From positions 4,774,001 to 4,838,000 of the forward strand of contig NC_004663.1 in the NCBI RefSeq assembly GCF_000011065.1: a stretch of DNA of 64,000 bases, read 5' to 3'. Shown piece by piece: positions 1 to 9,155 of this stretch (position 1 is the stretch's first letter; every line of letters begins with the position of its first letter). Source of the DNA: Bacteroides thetaiotaomicron VPI-5482 (lineage in GTDB: Bacteria; Bacteroidota; Bacteroidia; Bacteroidales; Bacteroidaceae). The notes under the pieces were generated by a model, which had not been told where the DNA came from, ran no database searches, and worked only from the letters and a program-made list of their open reading frames with translations. The position numbers and the translations under genes were made by a program.

Positions 1-1
1 T

Positions 2-3000
2 TTGCTTTTGAAGTCTGCTTTACTATTGGCAACAGAGGATGTCATCTACAACCTCAAATTTAAGCAACTTTCTGCACCATATTCCTTGCCGACAAATGAA
101 GTACAAAAAGTGTATCAAGATAAAGATGGATTTATCTGGTTCGCTACTCGTAATGGACTTTGCCAGTATAATGGCTATGAGACCACTCTTTACAAATCCA
201 ATCTTTACTCTCCGGATTTATTGACTACCAATAGCATCACTTGTTTGGTTGATGATAATAATAATCATCTTTGGATTGGTACATCGGAAGGACTGAACGT
301 GATGGATAAAAGAACCGGAGAAATAAAAAAGTATAAGGCACCATATCTTTCTAACAATGTAGTGTCTGCTCTGTGTGTGACTCGCGATAATACTGTTTGG
401 GTGGGGACGGATAACGGTTTATGTCGTTATGTTGCAGAGAAAGATACTTTTGTAGTTTGTGGAGATGACTTTGGAGATAGTAGACTGCGGTATGTTACCA
501 TAAAATCATTATTAGAAGATTCAGATGGCGATCTCTGGATTGGAACTTGGGCACAAGGCTTATTTCGTTATTCTCCATCCACAGATAAAGTGGAAATATA
601 TCCGAAAATCAATGACCAATATTCTTCTCATGTAATTTATGAAGATAGTAATAAAGATATTTGGGTAGGGAGTTGGGGATATGGTCTTTTTAAATTGCAG
701 AATCCTAAAGATATGCAACGTGTGTCTTATCAGCGTTTTCTGCATGAGAACGGTGATGATTCCAGTTTGTCTGATAATATAGTATATGATATAGCAGAAG
801 ATATCAATACTCATACCCTGTGGGTTGGTACACGTAGTGGGTTGAGTATCTTAAAACTTGATGAACCGGACGCATTTATTAATTATAAATCGGGAAAAAC
901 AGATTATCGTATTCCTTCTGACGAGGTTAACTCGATTATGCGTGATGCTCAGAGGAATATGTGGATAGGGGCTATTGGGGGAGGAGTTCTGATGGCTGAT
1001 ACACGTCAATCTACATTTGCTTTATATACACTTAACTTTGGAGATGAAGATATTCCGGTAACTTCCGTTCGTACCTTATTTGCTGATTCAGATCAAAACC
1101 TATGGATTGGAGTAGGAACTTATGGACTGGCCTGTAGAGAGTATGAAACAGGAAAGCTAAAGATGTATTCGCACATACCGGAATTTTCGGGGTTAAAAGA
1201 TTTGCCATCCCTTTTCGCAGTTACCCAGCGTAAGAAGAGTGGTGAAATCTGGTTTGGTATGTATAATGGAGGAATCTACGTATATCGGAAAGGTGAAAAG
1301 GTAAAACACTTGACTACAAAGAATAGCGGTTTCCTTACTTCTGATTGTGTGTCGGCTTTATATGAAGATTATGAAGGGAATTGCTGGGTTGGCACGCGAG
1401 GAGGAATAGGGGTCAGATTGGCTGACGGTACAGACTATCGCTTTGAAACGATGAACTTTAATGATAGTTTGTCGGCAGGCTGGATATATGTAAGAGATAT
1501 CATAAAGGATATGGATAGCAGTGTCTGGCTGGCAACTTCTAATTTGGGTGTGATTCATATAACGGGGGATGTCCGTCAACCTTCCACATTGAAATATGAG
1601 AATTATAGTTTTCATAATCGTAAGCTAATCACAAATGCAGTTCTCTGTATACATCTTGATCGTTTTGGTCGATTGTGGGCAGGGACTGAGGGAGGAGGAT
1701 TATACCTTTATAATCGTAACAAAGGAGAATTTGAGGAAAAAACGCGTGCATATAGTATTCCGGGAGACGTTATCGTTAGCATAGAAGAAGATAAAAGTGG
1801 TAATTTATGGCTGGGAACGATTTCCGGACTAGTGAAACTTTATGTAGCTGCTGTTGGAAATGATTTCTCGACCCGTATCTATACTTCTGCTGATGGGTTG
1901 CAGGATAATTTTATAGTCAATTCATCGTGTAGTCGAAATGGAGAATTGTTTTTTGGAGGACATAAGGGTTACAACAGTTTTTTTCCTGATAAAATGGAAA
2001 TACCCTCTCAGGAAACCAATTTCCTGATAACAGATATTAAAATATTCAATCATTCTTTCAGTAACTTGCCGGTTGAACTGCAGCAGAAGATTTCGCCGGT
2101 AATGCCTACCTATACCAGTAAGATTGAACTTCCTCATAAATACAATAATTTTAGTATTGAATTTGCCGCCCTTACCTATAAGAATCCCGAACTAAACAGA
2201 TATGCTTACCGGCTACAGAACTTTGACAGGGATTGGCAGTATACGGATGCAGACCGCCGCTTTGCTTATTATAACAATCTGCCGAGCGGGACATATACTT
2301 TTCAGTTGAAAGCAACCAATGAGAACGGAGAATGGAGTGGCTATGTACGTGAATTGACAGTGGTAGTCCTTCCTCCGTTCTGGGCTACCTGGTGGGCATA
2401 TCTGCTCTATGTGATAATAGTATCAGTTATAGGAGTTTCGATTTACCGTACAGCAAAGAATCGTATATTGCTTCGGAATGCCTTGCGTCTGCGTGAAATA
2501 GAAAAAGCAAAAGCGGAAGAACTGAATCATGCGAAATTGCAGTTCTTTACTAATATCACACATGAACTATTAACTCCGTTGACCATTATTTCGGCTACAG
2601 TTGATGAGCTGAAGACACAGGCGCCCAGCCATAATGATTTGTATACTGTAATGAATAGCAATATACAGCGATTAATACGTTTACTGCAACAGATTCTTGA
2701 ATTTCGAAAAGCGGAAACAGGTAATCTGAAGTTACGGGTTTCGCCGGGAGATATTGCTGCCTTTGTGAAGAATGCGGCTGAGAGTTTCCAGCCTTTAGTA
2801 AAGAAACGTAAGATACACTTTTCATTTCTTTGTGATCCTGAATCAATGATAGGCTACTTTGACATGGATAAGTTGGATAAGATTCTGTATAATTTGTTAT
2901 CTAATGCAGCTAAATACAATAAAGAGGATGGATTTATTCAAGTCTCCTTATCTTATGATGAGACAGATAAGGATTTTATCCTGTTGAAGATTAAAGATAA

Positions 3001-4090
3001 CGGGAAAGGCATTTCAAAAGAGAAACAGAAAAATCTTTTTAAACGATTTTATGAAGGTGACTATCGTAAGTTCAATACTATTGGCACAGGAATTGGACTT
3101 TCGCTGACTAAAGATTTGGTAGAGTTACATGGAGGAACCATCTCGGTCGAAAGCGAAGTGGATCATGGTACCGAATTTATGGTACGGATTCCTATTGAGC
3201 GTTCTTATTATGATGAAGAGCAAATTGATGATGAGGCTATCTCTTTAATGCAAAATCCTGTAAATTACGAGGATACACAGGAGGATGCCGATGTAGAAAC
3301 TCAGGAAGTGACTATAAAGGCTAACACTATATTATTAGTGGAAGATAATGGGGAATTACTACACCTGATGACAAAGTTATTGAGTCGTGAATACAATGTC
3401 TTTACGGCCCAGAATGGGAAAGAAGGCATTGCAGTATTAGAAAAAGAGGATGTTGATTTGATTGTGTCTGACGTAATGATGCCTGAGATGGATGGTATTG
3501 AGTTCTGCAAGTATGTGAAAGGGCATCTGGAGATGAGTCATATACCGATGATTCTGCTGACTGCCAAAAATAAGGAAGAGGACAGAGCAGAAGCTTATGA
3601 AATTGGTGCAGATGCGTTCATTAGCAAGCCCTTTAATCTGACAGTTCTTCATGCACGTATTCGTAATCTGCTGAAATATAAGGAACGAATGGCGCGTGAC
3701 TTTAAAAATCAAATAGTTTTTGAGGTGAAAGACCTGAATTACACAAGTTTGGATGAAGACTTTATTCAACGTGCTATCCATTGTGTAAATAATCACTTGG
3801 AAGACCCTAATTTTGACCAGGCGCAATTTGCAGATGAAATGCGTACAAGTAAATCTACGTTATATAAGAAATTGAAATCTTTGGCAGGTTTGAATACTTC
3901 TTCTTTTATTCGAAATGTCCGTTTGAAAGCAGCTTGTAGGATAATGGAGGAAAAAGGCACTAATGTTCGTGTTTCTGAACTTGCTTATGCAGTTGGTTTC
4001 AATGATCCTAAATACTTTAGTTCTTGTTTCAAAAAAGAATTTGATATGTTACCGTCTGAATATATTGAGCGGTTTATTCAAAATGTATAG
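2..4090 (+). CDS. Hybrid two-component system sensor/regulator (HTCS), 5' end cut by window
   Basis: One-protein two-component system that senses a glycan fragment in the periplasm and activates the adjacent polysaccharide locus. Seen in order: many Reg_prop propeller repeats (recurring W-x-G-T and D-G-x-x-W motifs, residues about 15-650), a Y_Y_Y domain near 712-777, one membrane segment near 793-820, HisKA with phospho-acceptor H854 in NITHELLTPLT, HATPase with N box NLLSNAAKYN and GTGIGLSL, a receiver domain with phospho-acceptor D1157 in VSDVMMPEMDG, and a C-terminal AraC-type HTH (about 1262-1362). The frame is open to the first base, so the true start and signal peptide lie just outside; position 2 is only a TTG inside the frame. 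It precedes, in the same direction, the lipoprotein/SusC/SusD operon it probably controls. Identification of the class is very secure; the ligand (arabinogalactan-derived) is inferred from the neighbouring enzymes. Confidence 0.96.
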   Translation: MLLKSALLLATEDVIYNLKFKQLSAPYSLPTNEVQKVYQDKDGFIWFATRNGLCQYNGYETTLYKSNLYSPDLLTTNSITCLVDDNNNHLWIGTSEGLNVMDKRTGEIKKYKAPYLSNNVVSALCVTRDNTVWVGTDNGLCRYVAEKDTFVVCGDDFGDSRLRYVTIKSLLEDSDGDLWIGTWAQGLFRYSPSTDKVEIYPKINDQYSSHVIYEDSNKDIWVGSWGYGLFKLQNPKDMQRVSYQRFLHENGDDSSLSDNIVYDIAEDINTHTLWVGTRSGLSILKLDEPDAFINYKSGKTDYRIPSDEVNSIMRDAQRNMWIGAIGGGVLMADTRQSTFALYTLNFGDEDIPVTSVRTLFADSDQNLWIGVGTYGLACREYETGKLKMYSHIPEFSGLKDLPSLFAVTQRKKSGEIWFGMYNGGIYVYRKGEKVKHLTTKNSGFLTSDCVSALYEDYEGNCWVGTRGGIGVRLADGTDYRFETMNFNDSLSAGWIYVRDIIKDMDSSVWLATSNLGVIHITGDVRQPSTLKYENYSFHNRKLITNAVLCIHLDRFGRLWAGTEGGGLYLYNRNKGEFEEKTRAYSIPGDVIVSIEEDKSGNLWLGTISGLVKLYVAAVGNDFSTRIYTSADGLQDNFIVNSSCSRNGELFFGGHKGYNSFFPDKMEIPSQETNFLITDIKIFNHSFSNLPVELQQKISPVMPTYTSKIELPHKYNNFSIEFAALTYKNPELNRYAYRLQNFDRDWQYTDADRRFAYYNNLPSGTYTFQLKATNENGEWSGYVRELTVVVLPPFWATWWAYLLYVIIVSVIGVSIYRTAKNRILLRNALRLREIEKAKAEELNHAKLQFFTNITHELLTPLTIISATVDELKTQAPSHNDLYTVMNSNIQRLIRLLQQILEFRKAETGNLKLRVSPGDIAAFVKNAAESFQPLVKKRKIHFSFLCDPESMIGYFDMDKLDKILYNLLSNAAKYNKEDGFIQVSLSYDETDKDFILLKIKDNGKGISKEKQKNLFKRFYEGDYRKFNTIGTGIGLSLTKDLVELHGGTISVESEVDHGTEFMVRIPIERSYYDEEQIDDEAISLMQNPVNYEDTQEDADVETQEVTIKANTILLVEDNGELLHLMTKLLSREYNVFTAQNGKEGIAVLEKEDVDLIVSDVMMPEMDGIEFCKYVKGHLEMSHIPMILLTAKNKEEDRAEAYEIGADAFISKPFNLTVLHARIRNLLKYKERMARDFKNQIVFEVKDLNYTSLDEDFIQRAIHCVNNHLEDPNFDQAQFADEMRTSKSTLYKKLKSLAGLNTSSFIRNVRLKAACRIMEEKGTNVRVSELAYAVGFNDPKYFSSCFKKEFDMLPSEYIERFIQNV

Positions 4091-4207
4091 GCATAGATAG
4101 GGGTAACCTATTTACCAATAATTATTTTGATATGCATATTTGTAAAATAGTGCATTGTAGGGTGTAACAAACCATATTCTGAGGATAGCAGAGTTATAGT
4201 TAAGTTT

Positions 4208-4228
4208 AGTATGGCAATAAGCTATACT
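4208..4228 (+). terminator. Weak hairpin downstream of the HTCS gene
   Basis: AGTATGGC and GCTATACT form arms with one mismatch around a 5-nt loop, about 118 bases after the HTCS stop. The T tail is poor, so termination activity is uncertain. Confidence 0.3.
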
Positions 4229-4292
4229 CTTCGAATATTTAATCAGTTTTCTTTGTAGTATTAATATTTTTTGCCCCATTAGCTAATTCGTT

Positions 4293-4380
4293 CCACTATA
4301 GTTATCTTTTCGTTCTACTATAGTGGTGCGTAAAGGGAACTATAGTGCATCTTGCGTACCACTATAGTGGCACGAACTAA
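4293..4380. repeat. 22-bp-period palindrome array 1 (ACTATAGT core, 4 units)
   Basis: Four copies of an ACTATAG core occur with centres at 4298.5, 4320.5, 4342.5 and 4364.5, exactly 22 bp apart. The last copy is a perfect 12-bp palindrome CCACTATAGTGG (4359-4370); the second is CTACTATAGTGG. The bases between the cores are largely unrelated to each other, so this is not a plain tandem duplication. The left flank (ATTCGTTCCACTATAGT) and the reverse complement of the right flank (AGTTCGTGCCACTATAGT) resemble each other, giving the whole array overall dyad symmetry. It lies in the 638-bp gap between the HTCS gene and the lipoprotein operon, about 260 bp upstream of the predicted promoter. Function unknown. 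Confidence 0.85.
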
Positions 4381-4550
4381 TATGACTAACAAAAAACTTA
4401 ATTGTTCGTAGCTAAGGACTTAAGAATGTGAGCGATAACCTGCAAGGAGTGAACTGATTTCATTAACGGTTTACCATATAACAAATTATTGTTTTATTGA
4501 TGTTATGTTATATGTGGTTTTTATTTTACAGATCAGATTATCCTTATTCC

Positions 4551-4620
4551 TTGGTCGAATTATAGTTTAAAAAGGAGGAATATCTATAATTCGACCTCAG
4601 ATAACTCATATTGGACCTCA
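4551..4620 (+). promoter_or_regulatory. Candidate HTCS operator: direct half-sites plus inverted repeat
   Basis: TTCGACCTCA (4590-4599) and TTGGACCTCA (4611-4620) form a direct repeat with 21-bp spacing, the two-helical-turn arrangement expected for a dimeric AraC-type HTH. A third, inverted copy (TTGGTCGAAT, 4551-4560) lies upstream and is part of a perfect 13-bp inverted repeat, GGTCGAATTATAG at 4553-4565 with its complement at 4584-4596. The downstream half-site falls where a -33 element would be, as expected for an activator. The same half-site recurs at the same distance before the GH16-GH43 gene. Confidence 0.6.
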
Positions 4621-4637
4621 TCTGGAGTGACTTAACT

Positions 4638-4645
4638 TACATTTG
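4638..4645 (+). promoter_or_regulatory. Bacteroides -7 box for the lipoprotein/SusC/SusD operon
   Basis: TACATTTG matches TAnnTTTG. Transcription would start near 4653, giving a leader of about 75 nt before the ATG at 4729. No TTTG-type -33 box is seen at the usual distance, which fits activator dependence. Confidence 0.6.
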
Positions 4646-4728
4646 CACTTGTTAATTGGTCGTTGAAATCATAAATCAATTAATGAACGGTTAATTTTTT
4701 ATTTACTAATATCTTAAATATTTTTGCT

Positions 4729-6021
4729 ATGAGAAATTGCATTTTCTATTCTTTAGTGCTAGCACTTCTCTTTTTAATAGGAAGCTGTAAAGATAGCGAT
4801 GACAACAAAACCACTGGGGCGACTTATGATCCGAATCAGCCCGTTACAGTGGAGAGCTTTATGCCGGTAGAGGGCAAGCTACGGGAAAAGGTTATCGTTA
4901 AAGGTTCTAACTTTGGTACAGACAAATCAAAGGTGAAAGTTTATTTTGTGGACGAGGCAGCAGAACGCTTATCTACAGTAATAGGTATCGATAATAATAC
5001 CCTTTATTGTCTTGCACCCAGACAATTGCCGGGTGGAAACCGTATCAAGGTAATTGTTGATGGGAAGGAAGTGACTACAGATGGCACATTTAAGTATGAA
5101 CAGGCCCAGAATGTTTCTACCATCTCTGGTTCGGCTTCAAAAGATGGGAATGATGATGGTGACCTTGCATCTGCAAAGTTCAAGTACATGTGGGGAATTG
5201 CAGCCGTAGGAAATAATACGGTACTTGCTTATCAAAGAGATGATCCTCGTGTCCGTTTGATTTCGGTGGATGATAACAAGGTGACTACCGTTCATCCGGG
5301 TTTTAAAGGTGGAAAGCCTGCTGTTACCAAAGACAAACAAAGAGTGTATAGTATTGGTTGGGAAGGGACTCATACAGTATATGTCTATATGAAAGCAAGT
5401 GGTTGGGCACCTACACGTATCGGACAGCTTGGTTCTACTTTTAGTGGTAAAATTGGTGCTGTTGCATTGGATGAGACAGAAGAATGGCTCTATTTTGTTG
5501 ATTCTAACAAGAATTTCGGTCGCTTCAATGTGAAGACACAAGAGGTAACATTAATAAAGCAACTGGAACTCTCAGGATCTCTTGGCACAAATCCTGGCCC
5601 TTATCTTATTTATTATTTTGTAGATAGCAATTTCTACATGTCTGACCAGAATCTGTCTTCAGTTTACAAGATTACTCCTGATGGAGAATGTGAATGGTTC
5701 TGTGGGTCGGCTACCCAAAAGACAGTGCAAGATGGTCTTCGGGAAGAAGCTTTGTTTGCCCAACCCAACGGAATGACAGTGGACGAAGATGGAAACTTTT
5801 ATATTGTTGATGGATTTAAGGGGTACTGCTTGCGCAAGTTGGATATTCTTGATGGCTATGTATCTACTGTAGCTGGTCAGGTAGATGTAGCAAGTCAGAT
5901 AGATGGCACACCGCTGGAAGCTACCTTTAACTATCCTTATGATATTTGTTACGATGGTGAAGGTGGCTATTGGATAGCTGAAGCCTGGGGAAAAGCTATT
6001 AGGAAGTATGCAGTAGAATAA
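4729..6021 (+). CDS. IPT/TIG-domain, NHL-propeller surface lipoprotein (probable glycan-binding protein)
   Basis: 430-aa lipoprotein encoded first in the SusC/SusD operon. The signal peptide ends in a lipobox LIGSC (C20) followed by KDSDD, an acidic stretch typical of Bacteroides lipoproteins exported to the cell surface. Residues about 37-125 form an IPT/TIG immunoglobulin-like domain (VTVESFMPVEGKLREKV start, GSNFG turn); the rest resembles an NHL-type beta-propeller (motifs such as ALFAQPNGMTVDEDGNFYIVD and ATFNYPYDICYDGEGGYWIAE). Proteins with this architecture next to SusC/D pairs are usually surface glycan-binding proteins. No catalytic motif is evident. The role is inferred from position and architecture. 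Confidence 0.85.
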   Translation: MRNCIFYSLVLALLFLIGSCKDSDDNKTTGATYDPNQPVTVESFMPVEGKLREKVIVKGSNFGTDKSKVKVYFVDEAAERLSTVIGIDNNTLYCLAPRQLPGGNRIKVIVDGKEVTTDGTFKYEQAQNVSTISGSASKDGNDDGDLASAKFKYMWGIAAVGNNTVLAYQRDDPRVRLISVDDNKVTTVHPGFKGGKPAVTKDKQRVYSIGWEGTHTVYVYMKASGWAPTRIGQLGSTFSGKIGAVALDETEEWLYFVDSNKNFGRFNVKTQEVTLIKQLELSGSLGTNPGPYLIYYFVDSNFYMSDQNLSSVYKITPDGECEWFCGSATQKTVQDGLREEALFAQPNGMTVDEDGNFYIVDGFKGYCLRKLDILDGYVSTVAGQVDVASQIDGTPLEATFNYPYDICYDGEGGYWIAEAWGKAIRKYAVE

Positions 6022-6041
6022 TCACTAAGAAAAACATAAAT

Positions 6042-9000
6042 ATGAAACGAAGTATTTTAGTACTATTTTGGGTATTCATGTCAGCAACTATGTTCGCCCA
6101 AGGCGGAATAGATGTTGCGGGTATCGTCTTGGACGAGCAAGGACAGGAACTCATCGGAGTGTCTGTTCAGATAAAAGGAAAACAGGGTGTAGGAGTTGTT
6201 ACCGATTTTGACGGACGGTTTAAGATAACAGGTGTTCCTGCCGGAAGTACACTCGTATTTTCTTATATAGGTTATGAAACTCGGGAAATTAAATATACTG
6301 CTACGAAACTGAAAGAGAAGATTGCTTTGAAGGAGGCGGTCAATGAGTTTGATGAGGTTGTGGTAGTGGGGCGTGATACTCAGAGAAAGGTTTCTGTAGT
6401 AGGCGCTATCACCAATGTAGACCCGGCAGGGATTCAAGCTCCTGCGGTATCGGTGAGTAACATGTTGGGTGGACGCGTGCCGGGCATTATTGCCGTGACC
6501 CGAAGTGGCGAACCTGGTAACAACTTCTCGGAGTTCTGGATTCGTGGTATGAGTACGTTTGGCGCCAGTTCTAGTGCATTGGTGTTGATAGACGGAATCG
6601 AAGGAAATATCAACGATCTTGATCCTGCTGATATCGAAAGTTTTAGTATTCTGAAAGATGCATCGGCAACAGCCGTTTATGGAACTCGCGGTGCCAATGG
6701 TGTAGTTGTAGTTACTACGAAGCGAGGAAAAGCCGGAAAGTTGCATGTCAATTTCAAAACTAATGCTACTTATTCTTATTCACCCCGTATGCCGGAATAT
6801 GCTGATGCTTATCAATATGCAACATTGGCGAATGAAGCGCGCTCCGTTCGTGGAGACGACCCGGTATATTCTGCTACTGAACTAGAATTATTCAAAACAG
6901 GTCTTGACCCGGATTTATATCCGAATGTGAATTGGCGTGATGTGATTTTGAAAGATCATGTAATTAACAATCAACACCATTTAAGTATTTCCGGTGGTGG
7001 ACAAAGTGCTCGCTACTATATGAGTTTGGGTATCCTTAACTCTGAAGCTCTATTTAAACAGGATAAGTCTGCAAGCAAACATGACGTTAATGTAAACTAT
7101 CATAAATATAATTTCCGTACAAATATTGATGCTGACCTTACAAAAACAACTTTGTTGAGTTTGAATTTGGAAGCAGTAATCAAGACACAAAACGCACCAG
7201 GAACAGGCTCAAGCAATAAATACCTGTGGGAATCGCAAGCGAACTTACCTCCTACTGTGGTTCCTGTGAGGTACTCTAATGGTCAGTTGCCTGCTTATGG
7301 CACTAATCTGGAGGATAAATCACCATATGTACGCCTGAATTACATGGGATATACTACCAATGAGACGTATTCTACCAAAATAAATGTAGGCTTGTCGCAG
7401 GATTTGGGTATGATCACAGAGGGATTGTCAGTACGTGGCTTGTTCTCATTCTCTATGAATGGTGCACACATAGTCGACAGACATATGAACCCCGAACAAT
7501 ATTATGCCGATCCCAAAGATGGACGTTATTTGGATGGTAGCTTGAAAACTGTGCGTACTGTAAATAAGGAGGATATGACAGCAACACAGGGATCAGCATC
7601 CAATCGGGAATTATATTTCGAAGCTGCCGCCAACTATAAACGTTTGTTTAATCAAGATCACCGTGTGACGGGGTTGGCGCATTTTTACCGCCAGGAACTG
7701 ACCAATGTGGATTGGGGAAACGGTGTGTTAGTCAGCATTCCCAAACGTTATCAGGCACTTTCCTTCCGCGCTACCTATTCTTATAAAGATACCTATCTTG
7801 TAGAAGGTAATCTTGGCTATACCGGTTCGGAAAATTTCAATAAAGAACGTCGCTACGGTTGGTTCCCCTCTATTTCCGGGGGGTGGGTGCCTACGCAATA
7901 TGATTGGTATAGAAATCTGCTCCCATTCAATAACTTCCTGAAGTTCCGTGCTTCTTGGGGACGGGTAGGAAATGATCGTCTGAAAGATGAGAATGGTAAT
8001 GATATTCGATTCCCTTATTTAACTACTTTAGGTAACGTTTCCAGTACATGGGGAACCGGACTTGCCGAAAATCGTACCGGATCAATGAATTTAAAATGGG
8101 AAGTCAGTACAAAAACGAACTTTGGTATCGATGCCCGTTTCTTTGATGATAAGGTAGACATGACAGTGGATTTCTTTCATACGAAGACAACCGATATTTT
8201 CCAGAGGCGTGCCAATATACCGGACGAGGGTGGTTTAAGCAATGTACTTCCTTATGCTAATATCGGAAGCATGAAGTCGTGGGGTATGGATGGTACACTA
8301 GCTTATACTCATACATTTAATAAGGATATGGCTCTTACTGTACGTGGTAACTTTACTCACGCTGAAAACGAAGTGATCTACTGGGAACAGAGTGGGGTGA
8401 ATTATCCATATCAGTCTAATTCCGGAGTCCCTTACAAAGTACAGCGCGGATTAATTGCTTTGGGATTATTTAAAGATGAGGATGACATTAAAAGTAGTCC
8501 CAAACAGACCTTTATGGATAATTATCGTCCGGGCGATATCAAGTATAAGGATGTGAACGGTGACGGTAAGATTGATAAAGATGACGTCGTACCTCTCAAC
8601 TACTCTGCTGTACCGTTTATACAATACGGTTTTGCACTTGATTGGAACTACAAGGCATTCCGTGTTAGTATTTTGTTTGAAGGAGTCTCTAAAGTACAAT
8701 ATTTTCAAGGTGGTCGGGGATTCTATCCTTTCTTAAATGAATCAAGAGGTAACTTACTCGAAATGGTTGCTGATCCAAGAAATCGTTGGATTCCAAGAGA
8801 ATATGCTGAGGTTAATGGCATTGATCCTGCATTGGCAGAGAATCCGAATGCTAAGTTTCCGCGACTAACGTATGGAGAAAATAAAAATAATAATCAGGAG
8901 TCTACCTTCTGGTTAGCTGACGGTAAATATCTGCGCCTCAAAAATGTAGATGTCTCTTACCGTTTTACGAATAATTGGTTGAAGAGTCGTGTCGGTGTGG

Positions 9001-9143
9001 AATCTGCTACTCTCAGTCTGATAGGCGAGAATCTACATGTGTGGGATAAAGTGAAGCTTTTTGATCCATCGCAAGCCTCTGGTAATGGAGCGGAATATCC
9101 TTTGCAAAGGATGTACACCTTACAGTTGAACTTAACTTTCTAA
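6042..9143 (+). CDS. SusC-like TonB-dependent outer-membrane transporter
   Basis: 1033-aa outer-membrane importer for oligosaccharides released at the surface. Signal peptide (residues 1-20, ending MFAQ), then a carboxypeptidase-regulatory-like domain (about 23-105; DVAGIVLDEQGQELIGVSV, GVPAGSTLVFSYIGYE), a TonB-box region near EFDEVVVVGRD, a plug domain (GGRVPGI, GTRGANGVVVVTTKRGK) and a long beta-barrel ending in the aromatic terminus LQLNLTF. It starts 20 bp after the TIG lipoprotein and is followed 12 bp later by its SusD partner, so it belongs to one operon. Its cargo is probably an arabinogalactan fragment, inferred from the enzymes downstream. Confidence 0.97.
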   Translation: MKRSILVLFWVFMSATMFAQGGIDVAGIVLDEQGQELIGVSVQIKGKQGVGVVTDFDGRFKITGVPAGSTLVFSYIGYETREIKYTATKLKEKIALKEAVNEFDEVVVVGRDTQRKVSVVGAITNVDPAGIQAPAVSVSNMLGGRVPGIIAVTRSGEPGNNFSEFWIRGMSTFGASSSALVLIDGIEGNINDLDPADIESFSILKDASATAVYGTRGANGVVVVTTKRGKAGKLHVNFKTNATYSYSPRMPEYADAYQYATLANEARSVRGDDPVYSATELELFKTGLDPDLYPNVNWRDVILKDHVINNQHHLSISGGGQSARYYMSLGILNSEALFKQDKSASKHDVNVNYHKYNFRTNIDADLTKTTLLSLNLEAVIKTQNAPGTGSSNKYLWESQANLPPTVVPVRYSNGQLPAYGTNLEDKSPYVRLNYMGYTTNETYSTKINVGLSQDLGMITEGLSVRGLFSFSMNGAHIVDRHMNPEQYYADPKDGRYLDGSLKTVRTVNKEDMTATQGSASNRELYFEAAANYKRLFNQDHRVTGLAHFYRQELTNVDWGNGVLVSIPKRYQALSFRATYSYKDTYLVEGNLGYTGSENFNKERRYGWFPSISGGWVPTQYDWYRNLLPFNNFLKFRASWGRVGNDRLKDENGNDIRFPYLTTLGNVSSTWGTGLAENRTGSMNLKWEVSTKTNFGIDARFFDDKVDMTVDFFHTKTTDIFQRRANIPDEGGLSNVLPYANIGSMKSWGMDGTLAYTHTFNKDMALTVRGNFTHAENEVIYWEQSGVNYPYQSNSGVPYKVQRGLIALGLFKDEDDIKSSPKQTFMDNYRPGDIKYKDVNGDGKIDKDDVVPLNYSAVPFIQYGFALDWNYKAFRVSILFEGVSKVQYFQGGRGFYPFLNESRGNLLEMVADPRNRWIPREYAEVNGIDPALAENPNAKFPRLTYGENKNNNQESTFWLADGKYLRLKNVDVSYRFTNNWLKSRVGVESATLSLIGENLHVWDKVKLFDPSQASGNGAEYPLQRMYTLQLNLTF

Positions 9144-9155
9144 AGGACGATTATT

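Noticed and set aside
4293..4380. CRISPR array or plasmid-type iterons for the 22-bp arrays
   Set aside because: The whole period is only 22 bp with no unique 30-bp spacers, no cas genes are present, and no replication gene lies nearby; the dyad symmetry also differs from direct-repeat iterons.
6081..6746. 221-aa minus-strand frame opposite the SusC-like gene
   Set aside because: Antisense shadow of the conserved N-terminal and plug domains of the transporter; no domain or promoter.
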